Source of the DNA: Debaryomyces hansenii CBS767
Lineage: Eukaryota > Ascomycota > Pichiomycetes > Serinales > Debaryomycetaceae
DNA: 64,000 bases
NCBI RefSeq assembly: GCF_000006445.2
Contig: NC_006049.2
Location: 1,922,001 to 1,986,000 of the forward strand
Reading direction: 5' to 3'
Shown here piece after piece: positions 1-10,263 of this stretch (positions within the stretch are counted from its first letter, which is position 1; every line of letters begins with the position of its first letter). A program made the position numbers and the translations under genes. The notes under the pieces are model-generated. The model was given only the letters and a program-made list of their open reading frames with translations. It searched no databases and was not told where the DNA came from.

Positions 1-261
1 TTCAGCTATCTGCAAAGCTAACTCTCTAGTGGGAGTTAAAACAAGCCCATATATTCCCGACGGGTCTTCTGACCACTGAGTAAGCATCGGAGCTGCAAAT
101 GCAATTGTTTTACCGCTACCTGTCTTAGCACCTCCAATACAGTCATGGCCTTTGAGAATTTTCGGAATACATGCCGATTGAATAGTCGTTGGTGTATGAA
201 TTTTCATTGAGTTCAATGCTTCGGATAACCATTTGGATACCCCGAGTTCTTCGAACGACAT
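1..261 (-). CDS. DBP8: DEAD-box RNA helicase Dbp8, N-terminal part (cut by window start)
   Basis: The first 87 codons of a DEAD-box ATP-dependent RNA helicase are read leftward from ATG at 261 and run off the window. Visible are the Q motif with upstream Phe (around residues 3-26, ending in PTTIQ), the Walker A motif I (GAKTGSGKT, about residues 44-52) and motif Ia (PTREL, about 78-82). The stretch around [21 protein letters not shown] and WSEDPSG is characteristic of Dbp8 rather than other DEAD-box proteins. Dbp8 acts in the nucleolus in 40S ribosome biogenesis with its cofactor Esf2. It is divergent from MTG2 with a 178-bp shared promoter that contains a CACGTG box. DBP8 and MTG2 are also adjacent in S. 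cerevisiae (YHR169W/YHR168W, from memory). Confidence 0.9.
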   Translation of the reverse strand, partial: MSFEELGVSKWLSEALNSMKIHTPTTIQSACIPKILKGHDCIGGAKTGSGKTIAFAAPMLTQWSEDPSGIYGLVLTPTRELALQIAE

Positions 262-365
262 CCTTACGATTATTTATATGTTATATATGATATTGTTTTT
301 ATGATTAGCTATTTATGGTTCCATCGAGCGGCTTTTAGATATAAAAAAAATTATATGAATTTGAT

Positions 366-371
366 CACGTG
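366..371. promoter_or_regulatory. CACGTG box in DBP8/MTG2 divergent promoter
   Basis: Palindromic CACGTG lies 69 bp upstream of the MTG2 ATG and 105 bp from the DBP8 ATG. This is the recognition core for Cbf1-type bHLH factors, which in Candida species bind ribosomal-protein and respiratory promoters. The same hexamer occurs at a similar distance ahead of FIP1, TIF5 and VPS25 in this window. Confidence 0.5.
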
Positions 372-439
372 TAATATCAATACTTAACAGCTACTGAATA
401 ACTACAAGGAAATCCATAAGCAAACTATTTATTGCATAA

Positions 440-2047
440 ATGTTAAGTATCAAGAATGCTTATGCATCTATAAGCTTTCGAAGAGGCTTCAGTAAGACCA
501 TATGTTGTGGCAATAAACAGAATTTAGAGTCTAACATTAATGACCAATGGTTAAATGACTTGGAAGGCTCAACTGAAGAAGAAATACCAGAGCCAGATTG
601 TGTTATCAGTAAAGTTAGTGAATCAGATAATGACCAATCAAAGGTTAATTATTTGGATAATATAAAGTATAAGCTTTTAGGCGTTGATAGTAAGGGTCTT
701 TCTGATATTCAAATGACATTAAAAGATTATTTTATGGGCAATGAGCACCATACTCACAACGTATTTCATGGCTTCTCGAAGTTTAAGCAAGCCCGTAAAA
801 GTGAACAAAGAACATTTATAGATTTAAAGCTTATCAGAGTAAAGAGTGGTAAAGGTGGTAATGGATCGGCATCGTTTTTTAGAGATGCGTTTAGACCTAT
901 GGGACCTCCTGACGGTGGAGATGGTGGTTATGGAGGGAATATATACGTCAATGCGGTTAACAACATTACCTCATTGCATAAGGTCAAAAGGTCGTATGAA
1001 GCAAGGGATGGAACTCAAGGTATGGGGAAACAGTTGGATGGTAAAAATGGGGAAGATGTTATTATTGAAGTTCCTGTTGGTACTACTGTTAGATGGGTTC
1101 CCGACCCTCTAGAACTCCGGAAATACTTGCAGGAAACCCAGCAAGATTTGGATCAAATCAATTTGAATATTAAGGGTACTGGCCTCAAAAACGATTATAT
1201 TCAATTTTTTAGAGAGAGTTTCAAACCAGGCGAAGGATGGATTTTCAAGGAGAAGGAAGAAGACTATTTTCTTGAGAGGAAATTTTTCAACGATTTAAAT
1301 GAAAAAGTCAAAGAATATGACACAGAAATAATAAAAGAAGAATTATATGAAGATAATTTCCCAATGATGGGAATTGATTTCGATAAACCTACTTCTAAAC
1401 CGGTTTTATTGATTAAGGGAGGAAAAGGAGGTATGGGAAATATGCACTTTTTAACCAAAGATATTAGAAATCCAAAATTTTGTAAAATGGGAAGAGCAGG
1501 ATTGACTAAGTTTTTCTTACTAGAATTGAAATTAATTGCTGATTTGGGCTTAGTTGGGTTGCCGAATGCCGGTAAATCAACCTTATTAAGGGCCATTTCA
1601 AAAGCTAGACCAAGGGTAGGGCACTGGGAATTTACTACTTTACAGCCAACAATAGGAACAATATTCACGTCCATTGATAAGGATCCATTCACAGTTGCCG
1701 ATATTCCAGGAATAATTAAAGGTGCATCTGAAAATAAAGGTATGGGCCTTGATTTCTTGAGACATATAGAAAGGTCTGGTGGTTTAGTATTTGTAATCTC
1801 TTTAGAATCCAAGGACCCAATAAAAGATTTAATGACCTTGATTAATGAAGTGGGACCTAAAAGAATGTCTGCTAAGAAAATATTGGTAGTAGCAACAAAA
1901 GCTGATCTAGAACAAAAAATTGACAAGTATAATGATTTGAGGAAATTTATTGAAAGTCAGGATTGGAAAATTGTACCAGTATGCGCAATTCGTGGTGAGA
2001 ATATTGAAAAGTGTATCAAAATGATGAGTGAAACCGCTCATAAGTAG
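440..2047 (+). CDS. MTG2: Mitochondrial Obg-family GTPase Mtg2
   Basis: 535-aa Obg/CgtA-type GTPase that assists assembly of the mitochondrial large ribosomal subunit at the inner membrane. The N-terminal ~130 residues are fungus-specific and include a basic, presumably mitochondrial-targeting start. The glycine-rich Obg fold begins near residue 134 (KGGNGSASF, then PDGGDGGYGG) and is interrupted by a charged insertion of about 100 residues before GGKGGMGN. The G domain follows: G1 GLPNAGKST near 373, G3 DIPG near 420, G4 TKAD near 486. Length is close to the S. cerevisiae protein (about 518 aa). ATG at 440 is the first in-frame start. It is divergent from DBP8. Confidence 0.93.
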   Translation: MLSIKNAYASISFRRGFSKTICCGNKQNLESNINDQWLNDLEGSTEEEIPEPDCVISKVSESDNDQSKVNYLDNIKYKLLGVDSKGLSDIQMTLKDYFMGNEHHTHNVFHGFSKFKQARKSEQRTFIDLKLIRVKSGKGGNGSASFFRDAFRPMGPPDGGDGGYGGNIYVNAVNNITSLHKVKRSYEARDGTQGMGKQLDGKNGEDVIIEVPVGTTVRWVPDPLELRKYLQETQQDLDQINLNIKGTGLKNDYIQFFRESFKPGEGWIFKEKEEDYFLERKFFNDLNEKVKEYDTEIIKEELYEDNFPMMGIDFDKPTSKPVLLIKGGKGGMGNMHFLTKDIRNPKFCKMGRAGLTKFFLLELKLIADLGLVGLPNAGKSTLLRAISKARPRVGHWEFTTLQPTIGTIFTSIDKDPFTVADIPGIIKGASENKGMGLDFLRHIERSGGLVFVISLESKDPIKDLMTLINEVGPKRMSAKKILVVATKADLEQKIDKYNDLRKFIESQDWKIVPVCAIRGENIEKCIKMMSETAHK

Positions 2048-2660
2048 CCTTGTAAATAAAAAATTTTGTTGGCACTGTCTCAACACTTCGCATATAACTA
2101 TGCGTAAGCTTATGCTTTGTATATACATGAACTTAGATCTGTCAATAAATGCTTTTCTGAATATGGGTGCGAATTTCTGAGGCATTGAATTAACTTGAAC
2201 TCTCTTGATATAAAAAGGATAGTAAAAGCATTAAGAGGCTCCAAAATAATAGCACGTCGTATTATCTGGGATCAGGCTTTGTTAGTTTATGAATAAATTC
2301 TTGAGTATTTTTAAGTATTTATTTTATTTGTAAATTTAACATTTTTTTCAGTAAATATATAAGAATCCTTCATTTTTAAAAAAAAATTATCTAAAATTTT
2401 ATTCCAAACTCCATAAGGAACTTTGTTAGAAACACAGTAATGGGAAATCCCTTTGCTTAATTAATATAACATTAATGACAGACATTCAATTATAATTGTA
2501 TAAATGACTATACAAAGTTTTGCATCTATTAAGGTTTTATGGAATGATACTTTATTTGTTTGATTTCATAAAGAAAATTTATACATATATACATATATAA
2601 GACTATATACAAATGTCTTTGACATATTTTGACTAATATTTACAGAGATTTATTATTATT
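2048..2660. other. Intergenic region between convergent MTG2 and COX11
   Basis: About 610 bp of AT-rich sequence between two convergent genes. It should hold both 3' ends; A-rich and TATATA-type stretches suited to yeast polyadenylation are present near 2340-2400 and 2580-2610. A short reverse ORF overlaps the MTG2 end and has no recognisable protein features. I see no RNA gene here. Confidence 0.5.
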
Positions 2661-3446
2661 TTACTGAATTGAAGCTTTCATTTCAACCGTTCCAATTGGA
2701 ATCGCAGCCAACTCACCATCACTATAAGAGGCTCTAAAAAATGAGTAATTCAATACGACATCTTCTATGTTTCTCATTTGAGGGTCTTTAGCAAAGTCGG
2801 GATCTATGAAAAAGAAAACAGGCATATCAACTTCTTCACCCGCACTTAACCTTTGTTCTTCAAAACAGAAGCACTGAATTTTGTTAAAGTATGGGGCAAC
2901 TACTTCAGGGGTAACAGAATATGTAGCCATACCAATTATATCTTCCTTTGACATATTCTTTGCTTTATAGAAAGCCAAAGCTGTCTCACCTGGCACAACG
3001 TAGACCTCTCTTTGCTGAGGAGTAAATTTCCAAGGTAAAATACCCGATGCCTGACATGTAAATTGAATCCTTATTCTCTTATTAGTATCAACCGGAATAA
3101 GTTTATCCGGGGTGAACCTAGTAGAATCAGTGATAGGTGTTCCACCGTATCCTGTCCTTTGACAGATTGCTCTGTAAAGCGGTACTGCCGCAAATCCGGC
3201 TGCTAAGAAAACAACAATAACAGATGCAGTGTAATAAGCAGCCGTTCTATTCTTAAAACGGGCTTTTTCATGTCTATCATTAGTTGCTTCTTGAAGTTTC
3301 TGGCGATAGAATTCTCTCAGTTGATTATTCAGCTTCTGGAATGCTTTTGGAGTAAGATGTAACCTTCTAATACTCAACAGAGAAATATCATTTTTATAAA
3401 CAGCTGGTGATCTTACGAACAACCCAATTCTACCAGCTTTAAACAT
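2661..3446 (-). CDS. COX11: Cytochrome c oxidase assembly protein Cox11 (copper chaperone)
   Basis: 261-aa mitochondrial inner-membrane protein that delivers copper to the Cu(B) site of Cox1. After a basic N-terminal targeting region there is one transmembrane segment (about residues 71-90, leading into VPLYRAIC), followed by the intermembrane-space domain with the CFCF copper-binding motif (Cys192 and Cys194) and a further conserved Cys in FTC (about 131). The start is set at ATG 3446; the frame remains open two codons further upstream but without an ATG. In S. cerevisiae COX11 (YPL132W) sits next to RPL5 (YPL131W), which is about 5.8 kb away here. Confidence 0.95.
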   Translation of the reverse strand: MFKAGRIGLFVRSPAVYKNDISLLSIRRLHLTPKAFQKLNNQLREFYRQKLQEATNDRHEKARFKNRTAAYYTASVIVVFLAAGFAAVPLYRAICQRTGYGGTPITDSTRFTPDKLIPVDTNKRIRIQFTCQASGILPWKFTPQQREVYVVPGETALAFYKAKNMSKEDIIGMATYSVTPEVVAPYFNKIQCFCFEEQRLSAGEEVDMPVFFFIDPDFAKDPQMRNIEDVVLNYSFFRASYSDGELAAIPIGTVEMKASIQ

Positions 3447-3580
3447 TGTCAATTCCTTTTATGTAGTAGTTATGGATTTTGGCCAAGGCCTGATTTTAAA
3501 TCCAACTTTTTTCATCACTTTTACGAGCGACTACCATACAGGAACTAAAATAAGTACTATTATTAAAAGTCTATAAAATG

Positions 3581-6547
3581 CTAATTAGGTACTAAAGATT
3601 GTAATCTCTCAAGAGAATATTGATCATTCATTGCCATCAATTGATTGAAATCAGATTCCTGTAGTGATCCCCTTAATTTGTTGATTACTTCGACTAAGAA
3701 ATTTCTAACATTTATATTGTAAACTGGATCATTCTCACTAAGTAAATTCTGGTATCTTATCTTCTCTCCATGTGGTTTGATATTAGGATCCAAATAACAA
3801 TACTCATCGATGTCTTCATAGACAAAATCCTGATTATAAGCCATACAGTTGCCATCAACAGTTTCATTAATCTCTTCTAAGAATAGCAACACTCGTTTTG
3901 TAATATCAGCAAATTTGAGCGAAACGGTTTCATTCTTTTTTGGGATGGCATCAGAAATTAACGAAATTAACCCTAATATGTTAATCTTTTTATTACGAGG
4001 ATTCCCATTACGGTTGTAATACTCTAACCAAGTATCTAAGAACCTAGATAAATCAATAGAAAGATGGTCCAAAATTTGTAAGAAGGCTTCGCCAGACTTA
4101 TACGCCAATCTGGAGAAGACTAAAAACATCTTGTTAGCAGAAACAATCGACTGATTTGGATCCAAGGAGTAATTTAACATTGCATTGAAGAGTCCACTGG
4201 AAATAAGGATATTAACAAAGGATTCATCCTGAATCTCCCTCAAAAACAAAACGTCCATTAAAGATACGAATATTGAAAACGAATCATCTCTCATATTAGA
4301 TACATAACCTGATAAAATTCTGAACAATTCCAATCCTAAATTGCCTCTAAATAAGTCTGGTGAAATTAACGCATAACTTCTAGTGATGGATAAGATTATC
4401 GGAAGTATCTCAGTCGAGTTAACTAACCCATATTGAAGTAGTTCAGACAATCTCAATATCTCGATATTATTGACTTGAGGATTTGGACAGTATTGTAAAA
4501 GAGCTAACCATAAGTCATAGCCATCTTCAGACAACAACGAATAAAGGTCCGAATTTTCTGAACAACAATTACGAACCAATGGTATAGCAATTGAATATGT
4601 TTCGAACGAGTTATCATTTAAGGATATAACTAAATTCTTCAAAATCCTTAATAAAGAATTTTTCAATATTGATTCATTTTCACTTTCTGAAGAATTCCAA
4701 TAATCGGGAATTACAGATAGAATACGAATTAACGTATTATGATCTATTAAAGGATTGAATCTCGCTATTAATATAGCCAAAGTATTTAAAACATACAATT
4801 TCGATTCAGTAAAATCCATCTCCGTTAAAATATTAATCGAAAGGCCAACAAATTCTTGCAAAAACGGTTGGAAATCGAGCTTATTGAAATCCCAATCATC
4901 AATAACAATTCTGAGTGTTTGTATTGCTGTTAATTTGACAACCTTATCATTGATTTTATTGTCAGGCTGCAAAAGCGTAATAAGTAATTTATAAATAGAA
5001 ACTCGGCTTTCAGCAGAGCACTTAATTAATGCCCATTCGCTTATAATTAAGCAGATTCTTCTTTTTAAAACCTTACAATCCATCAGATCATTTCTTAAGC
5101 CTTCGGGGATGAGGATATCTTGTAAGAGCTTATCAAAATCAACATTGTCTGCAATCGAACTAGCTGATAATTGAAATGTGCACAAAATTGAATCTTTTAT
5201 CAATATATCATTGGTTGAATCATTATTCATTAACCCATTTGATAACTTGTTTAAAATAAAGCCAGATAAGTCATCTTTGAAATACTTTATCAAGTCCTGA
5301 TAGAAGTTCTCTGCACATGGTCTTATCTGGAACTCCCAACTCGAAGACAATTCTTCATTGCACCACTCTTCTGGCTCTAAAAGCCAACTCTCTAAATCCG
5401 AAGGTTTCAATCTGAGATACCAATTTATAATCAAGTCACATAAATGTTGAACTACGTTTGTAGTAAAGAACTTTTGAGAAAGTTTATTAATAGCATTTTG
5501 AACTTCTTCTTTATCATTTCTTTGTTTCAAAGTAATAGCTCCTTTTTTATAAATATATGTTATCATTTTTTTCAAAATAGTGAAACCCTTTAATGCAAGA
5601 GTTTCCCAAAAGTCATTTTCTTCATTACTATTATAAATATCTTGGGCCTTCAGCTCCAATAAAGATAAAAAGGTAGACATTATATCCTGAGAACAAGGCA
5701 ATAATATGAAACTTGTTGGATTATTATTAATCAAGTTTACATACAATTTGCTATAGCACTTACCGTATTTTTCCAATAGGTCTGACGAGTATTTTTCATG
5801 CTCCATGATTAATGCTTGCAAATGCTCCACAGTAATTTTCAAAAACTCTACAATGTCTTGGTTCTTATGAGGTTGTTCGAACCCCTCAGGTATAAGTCTT
5901 CTCAAATTTTTCAAGCAGAGATAACAGATCTCCATTAAACCTAAATTTAATGTACTCGTGAACTCCAGGAAGAATTTTAAGTATAACTTAATTAACATGG
6001 GCACTATTATTGGCGCCTTACTCTGCATTGCATGTCTTGCTCTTCCGATTCTAACCATAGATACAGTTTTGATGATTTGATTCAATATGATGAGTAAATT
6101 GTTAGTTGATATAAGGTCATTTTTTTGGAAGACAAACTCTTCCAAATTCTTAGCTATATCATCAAATAGCGAAGGCCATTCACCAGGGAAGTCAAATCTT
6201 ACAATACGTGCAGTCGAATGTGCATTTTGAATAGTTAGTTGATTATTCTTTTCATGAAGGACGCAAAAAAGTTTTGCTCTAATTTGTGCTTTCTCCTCTT
6301 TGCTAATTGCATTTGATCTCGAAGACCTCCAATATTTTTCGATACCATTCTTAAAACATATAATAGCTAACCATCTTATCTGTAATGGTAGTTCAGTCTT
6401 CAAGTAGATGTCCTGTAGCAAATAATGGTAACCTGGATGCGATTCCCACGATTTCAATTGAGACTCTGCATCCTGCTGATATGAATTTCTCTCAGAATCA
6501 TTAGCTAAGGTTAGCACTCTTAGTAGGTTATCGTAATTCAATTCCAT
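3581..6547 (-). CDS. KAP120: Karyopherin Kap120 (importin-beta family)
   Basis: 988-aa HEAT-repeat transport receptor of the importin-11/Kap120 group, which imports cargo such as Rpf1 and Swi6 and contributes to 60S subunit export. The importin-beta N-terminal domain is visible in the first ~105 residues (AESQLKSWESHPGYHYLL, then LPLQIRWLAIICFKNGIEKYW), with the signature IRWLA...FKNG...YWR. The rest is alpha-helical with no other domain recognisable by eye. Length is near the S. cerevisiae protein (about 1,032 aa). ATG at 6547 precedes the conserved domain directly. It is followed by NPT1 on the same strand with a 147-bp gap. Confidence 0.93.
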   Translation of the reverse strand: MELNYDNLLRVLTLANDSERNSYQQDAESQLKSWESHPGYHYLLQDIYLKTELPLQIRWLAIICFKNGIEKYWRSSRSNAISKEEKAQIRAKLFCVLHEKNNQLTIQNAHSTARIVRFDFPGEWPSLFDDIAKNLEEFVFQKNDLISTNNLLIILNQIIKTVSMVRIGRARHAMQSKAPIIVPMLIKLYLKFFLEFTSTLNLGLMEICYLCLKNLRRLIPEGFEQPHKNQDIVEFLKITVEHLQALIMEHEKYSSDLLEKYGKCYSKLYVNLINNNPTSFILLPCSQDIMSTFLSLLELKAQDIYNSNEENDFWETLALKGFTILKKMITYIYKKGAITLKQRNDKEEVQNAINKLSQKFFTTNVVQHLCDLIINWYLRLKPSDLESWLLEPEEWCNEELSSSWEFQIRPCAENFYQDLIKYFKDDLSGFILNKLSNGLMNNDSTNDILIKDSILCTFQLSASSIADNVDFDKLLQDILIPEGLRNDLMDCKVLKRRICLIISEWALIKCSAESRVSIYKLLITLLQPDNKINDKVVKLTAIQTLRIVIDDWDFNKLDFQPFLQEFVGLSINILTEMDFTESKLYVLNTLAILIARFNPLIDHNTLIRILSVIPDYWNSSESENESILKNSLLRILKNLVISLNDNSFETYSIAIPLVRNCCSENSDLYSLLSEDGYDLWLALLQYCPNPQVNNIEILRLSELLQYGLVNSTEILPIILSITRSYALISPDLFRGNLGLELFRILSGYVSNMRDDSFSIFVSLMDVLFLREIQDESFVNILISSGLFNAMLNYSLDPNQSIVSANKMFLVFSRLAYKSGEAFLQILDHLSIDLSRFLDTWLEYYNRNGNPRNKKINILGLISLISDAIPKKNETVSLKFADITKRVLLFLEEINETVDGNCMAYNQDFVYEDIDEYCYLDPNIKPHGEKIRYQNLLSENDPVYNINVRNFLVEVINKLRGSLQESDFNQLMAMNDQYSLERLQSLVPN

Positions 6548-6694
6548 ATCGTTAGTCTACTTTACTATACATTAAGCAATTCATCATGATACGAATGATA
6601 TTTTATTCCCCAATGATAATGGTATTTGCACTACTAAGAAGAGTAAATTTGCAGTCTATCATAGTTCTTAGATATATAAATTAATTTACATTAG

Positions 6695-7963
6695 CTAATC
6701 CCATCTCTTCTCTTCATCTCCCTCAGCCCAAGAATGTTCTTCATAATTGAGTTCTTTTTTCACTCTCGAGACTACTGCCGGATCACCCATATTTTTACCA
6801 AGATTATCGCTAATTTTGATCGAAGGGTTACCGTTGGCTTCTTTCAATTTAATGACAATATTAAGCGGAACAGACTTAGTAGAGGGATCAGACACAGACG
6901 CAAAGTCATTTGTGAAAAACGTTCCAATACCAAAAGAAGCGATCAATCCCAAACTATTAACTTTTTGTTTATATTTTAAACACTTCTCAACGTTTAAGGA
7001 ATCGCTAAAGCATATTATTTTACTAAAATCCGGATACCCTTGCTTCTTGTAATGATCTGCTAATTTTTCAGCGAACAGTTCAGGATCGCCTGAATCTTGT
7101 CTTACGCCAGTATAATAATCAGTGTAAGGCTTGGTAAATACTTTTAAGTACGCATCTGTTCCAAATGTATCTGTTAAAGCCAAACCAGCATGTTCAGGAC
7201 CAAATGTATCTAACCAGTAGTCCATGGCAAGTTTATTAGCATTTGTATAGTCCTGCGTAATCGAGGCAATACCCATAAACCATTCGTGTGCAACTGTTCC
7301 TATAGGTGTTGTATTGTATTTTTTTGCCAATAATACATTTGATGTTCCTAAAAAGTGCTTCTTATCTGGATTCTTTCCAGCAAAATCACATAAATTCTTC
7401 ACTACTAGATCTTGCGTCTTGAATGATCTCCTCCGTCTAGTTCCAAATTCACTAAAAGTGCATTCGTTCTTAAATAATTGTGCACATTTGTCTTCGGCAC
7501 GTTCTGCTTGACCATCGTAGTTCCAATCAGTATCAACAAATTTAAAATAAGCTTCTGATATTAACGCCAACAAAGGGATTTCATATAACATGGTTTCATC
7601 CCATTTGCCTTTCATTTCAATTTCAAATTCTTCAAAATTGCTCTCGTCATTGAAGTATTTGATTTGTTTGTCGGGAAAGAGCTGGAAAGTTTCCAAATAT
7701 TTCAAGTAAACCTCCGGCATTTGTGGCAATGCTTTCCGCAAATATTCAAGTTCTTCTGAACTGACCCTTAAGTCACTTAGCTTGGAAATTTGATACTTTA
7801 ACCAATCGATTGCTTCTTTGTTTAATACCATCGATGGTGTCCTATTTGTATATCTATATACAACGGGTATGTTCGGGAAATGCTTGACAACTGCAGCATG
7901 CATCGTCAACTTGTACAAGTCAGTATCCAATATGGATGTAATAATTGGAATGTCTGTCGTCAT
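6695..7963 (-). CDS. NPT1: Nicotinate phosphoribosyltransferase Npt1
   Basis: 422-aa enzyme of the NAD+ salvage pathway, converting nicotinate and PRPP to nicotinate mononucleotide with ATP hydrolysis. Family motifs are clear: [14 protein letters not shown] near the N terminus, [10 protein letters not shown] (PRPP/phosphate binding), GTVAHEW with the phosphorylated His at about residue 226, GVRQDSGDP, and SDSLN. Length matches S. cerevisiae Npt1 (429 aa). The frame is open ten codons further upstream, but the first ATG in it is at 7963, directly before the conserved start of the family, so that is used. Confidence 0.96.
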   Translation of the reverse strand: MTTDIPIITSILDTDLYKLTMHAAVVKHFPNIPVVYRYTNRTPSMVLNKEAIDWLKYQISKLSDLRVSSEELEYLRKALPQMPEVYLKYLETFQLFPDKQIKYFNDESNFEEFEIEMKGKWDETMLYEIPLLALISEAYFKFVDTDWNYDGQAERAEDKCAQLFKNECTFSEFGTRRRRSFKTQDLVVKNLCDFAGKNPDKKHFLGTSNVLLAKKYNTTPIGTVAHEWFMGIASITQDYTNANKLAMDYWLDTFGPEHAGLALTDTFGTDAYLKVFTKPYTDYYTGVRQDSGDPELFAEKLADHYKKQGYPDFSKIICFSDSLNVEKCLKYKQKVNSLGLIASFGIGTFFTNDFASVSDPSTKSVPLNIVIKLKEANGNPSIKISDNLGKNMGDPAVVSRVKKELNYEEHSWAEGDEEKRWD

Positions 7964-8715
7964 TGTCACAATTATCTCTATTCTTATAGTCAATAGTAGA
8001 TACTAGTAGTTATCTTTTAATCTAGGATTTGTTGTACTGCATCCGCGAGCATAGCTTTTTCGCTTGTCGGCGATAGCAAGACTTTCTATGACGAGACTTA
8101 CCATAATGAAACATACTATAATACATTCAAATATATTGGAATAAAACACACATTAAGGCTTATAAAGTACTATAATACTTCCAAAATATACTCGAATAGT
8201 AATATATATTAAGGTTTACGATGATGCCTAATTATAGGAAGTTAATGTTAGATTGAGAATTACGAGATTAGATTGCTTATTCAGATAATGCATCAAAATC
8301 TTCGTACACTGTTCATGACAACCTCATAAAGCCTTTTGTCATATGTAATAATTAATGCAGACTGCTTTGTCTAATTAACTTTATTGTAGTGTAAGCTTTA
8401 GTTAGATTTAGATCGAACCGTCTTAAAATTTTCTTAAGTGGGTTTAAATCAAAGAAGACCTATAACATGATTACTCCCACCGTGTTAGATTGTCCTCCTT
8501 AAGAAGGGATGGATCTCTTGAGTTTGTATAATGAGCTACCTTCAGATCGTTCTATATTTTGCAATCATTTTCAAAAATGTCTGCACATCACCTTCAAAAT
8601 CATCATACTGTTGAAGACAACGGGGTCGGTATTCTCATTAATGAAGTAATAGCTTGTAGTAGTGAAACCATGATTGTACTGGCATTTCGCTTCCTCAAAA
8701 AAATAAAAAAGATAA
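7964..8715. other. Intergenic region NPT1 to tRNA-Leu
   Basis: About 750 bp containing the NPT1 promoter (leftward) and the 3' flank of the tRNA-Leu gene. On the minus strand two T-runs directly follow the tRNA (8691-8710 read in reverse), a normal pol III terminator. The remainder is AT-rich with no ORF of note and no LTR-like sequence despite the tRNA. Confidence 0.5.
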
Positions 8716-8797
8716 TGACTCCGACGAGGTTCGAACTCGTGCATCTTTACGATAGTAGAACTTGAGTCTACCGCCTTAACCACTCGGCCACAGAGCC
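8716..8797 (-). tRNA. tRNA-Leu(CAA), without intron
   Basis: 82-nt class II tRNA on the minus strand. The acceptor stem forms 7 pairs (GGCTCTG with CGGAGTC, including G-T wobbles), A-box region TGGCCGAGTGG, B-box GTTCGAACC. The anticodon loop is CTCAAGT on a GTAGA/TCTAC stem, giving anticodon CAA (reads UUG, Leu). A TATC-GTAA-AGATG type variable arm and discriminator A fit tRNA-Leu; the unusual CTG-clade tRNA-Ser(CAG) is excluded by the anticodon. There is no intron, whereas S. cerevisiae tRNA-Leu(CAA) has one. T-runs downstream serve as terminator. Confidence 0.95.
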
Positions 8798-9210
8798 TTG
8801 TTATCTTGAAAGACTTTCTCTTAGCTTGGCCACTACGTGTATTCCCTAGTTTTATTGCATACCATTTACTTATATGATGATCCACTATGAACCTAAGTTT
8901 TGCCTATGAAATATCTACACCGCAAGCAAGGAGTATATAACGGTATCATTCTCAATCTGAGTAAAGTGTCTCCATAAACACTGGTGATTGCAAAACTATT
9001 ACGGTAAATACTATACTGGGTAGTACATTACTTGGGTAAATACAAGCATAACCTTACCTTCCTTCGCCCTTAAAAATTGATCGTGTACTAACCATGAAAA
9101 AAAATATTTGGCTCGAAAATTTTTTCACTCAATTCAGTACTAGTGAAAAAAAAGTTTTTAACTTTTACGTTCATTCAACTTGTTCTTTAGATCAAAACAA
9201 ACTAACTAAA
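8798..9210. promoter_or_regulatory. RPL5 promoter and leader
   Basis: 413 bp between the tRNA-Leu 5' end and the RPL5 ATG, holding the upstream control of both. A TATATAA stretch is at about 8934-8942. A TACTAAC heptamer lies at 9087-9093 but I see no matching 5' splice site upstream, so I do not call a leader intron. An in-frame upstream ATG at 9094 is discussed under RPL5. Confidence 0.4.
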
Positions 9211-10104
9211 ATGCCTTTCGATCAACGCCCAAAGAGTTCCTCTTACCACTCCCGTTTCCAAACTCCTTTCCGTAGAAGACAAGAAGGTAAGACTGATTAC
9301 TACCAAAGAAAGAGATTAGTCACTCAACACAAGGCTAAGTACAACTCTCCAAAGTACAGATTAGTCGTTAGATTCACCAACAAAGACATCATTGCCCAAA
9401 TTGTTTCTTCCCAAATCACTGGTGATCTTGTTTTCACTGCTGCTTACGCTCACGAATTACCAAGATATGGTATCAGCCACGGTTTAACTAACTGGTCTGC
9501 TGCTTACGCTGTTGGTTTATTAGTTGCCAGAAGAGCTTTACAAAAGTTAGGCTTAGACGAAACCTACAAGGGTGTCGAAGAAGTTGAAGGTGAATTCGAA
9601 CTCACTGAAGCTGTTGAAGATGGCCCAAGACCATTCAAGGCTTTCTTAGATATCGGTTTACAAAGAACCACCACTGGTGCCAGAATTTTCGGTGTCTTAA
9701 AGGGTGCTTCTGACGGTGGTTTATACGTTCCACACTCTCCAAACAGATTCCCAGGTTGGGATATCGAAGGTGAAGAATTAGATGCTGAATTATTGAGAAA
9801 GTACATTATGGGTGGTCACGTCGCTGAATACATGGAAGAATTAATGGATGATGATGAAGAAAAATTCAGAACCTTATTCAAGTCTTACCTTGCTGATGAA
9901 ATTGAAGCTGAAGATGTCGAAGAATTGTACATGAACGCTCATGAAAAGATCAGAGAAGATCCATCTTTCAAGCCAACCGAAAAGAAATTCACCAAGGAAC
10001 AATACGCTGCTGAATCTAAGAAATACAGACAAACTAAGTTATCTAAGGCCGAAAGAGACCAAAAGATTGCTGACAAGATTGTTGCTTTCAAGGCTTCTCA
10101 ATAA
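9211..10104 (+). CDS. RPL5: 60S ribosomal protein L5 (uL18)
   Basis: 297-aa ribosomal protein that binds 5S rRNA and joins the pre-60S as part of the 5S RNP with Rpl11. The sequence is near-identical in type to other yeast L5 proteins: RFQTPFRRRQEGKTDYYQRKR at the N terminus, YGISHGLTNWSAAYAVGLL, DVGL-type core IGLQRTTTGARIFG, and the basic C-terminal extension with KKFTKEQYAAESKKYRQTKL. The exact length of 297 aa equals the S. cerevisiae protein when ATG 9211 is used. The frame also contains an ATG at 9094 that would add 39 non-conserved residues; I judge it not to be the main start. Codon use is strongly biased and I saw no in-frame CTG, as expected of a highly expressed CTG-clade gene. Confidence 0.97.
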   Translation: MPFDQRPKSSSYHSRFQTPFRRRQEGKTDYYQRKRLVTQHKAKYNSPKYRLVVRFTNKDIIAQIVSSQITGDLVFTAAYAHELPRYGISHGLTNWSAAYAVGLLVARRALQKLGLDETYKGVEEVEGEFELTEAVEDGPRPFKAFLDIGLQRTTTGARIFGVLKGASDGGLYVPHSPNRFPGWDIEGEELDAELLRKYIMGGHVAEYMEELMDDDEEKFRTLFKSYLADEIEAEDVEELYMNAHEKIREDPSFKPTEKKFTKEQYAAESKKYRQTKLSKAERDQKIADKIVAFKASQ

Positions 10105-10263
10105 GTTATTTAATTCTGTAAAATTTATTTTTATTGAGTTATAATAATTTCTAATTTTGATTTCTAGTGTATATCTTTTAATAGGATTAATTTAAGATAT
10201 TTTCTAACCAAGCTTGTAGTAGTACTGTACTGTTAATATTTATTTTTACTAAAATAATCTTAT

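Noticed and set aside
1264..1926. 220-codon ORF antisense to MTG2
   Set aside because: Lies fully within the conserved GTPase-coding region; shadow ORF.
8600..9000. Ty/LTR insertion next to the tRNA genes
   Set aside because: No TG...CA-bounded repeat pair or target duplication seen near either tRNA gene.
8798..9143. Intron in the RPL5 leader
   Set aside because: TACTAAC and a CAG acceptor exist, but I found no GTATGT/GTACGT/GTAAGT donor between the tRNA and the branch site.
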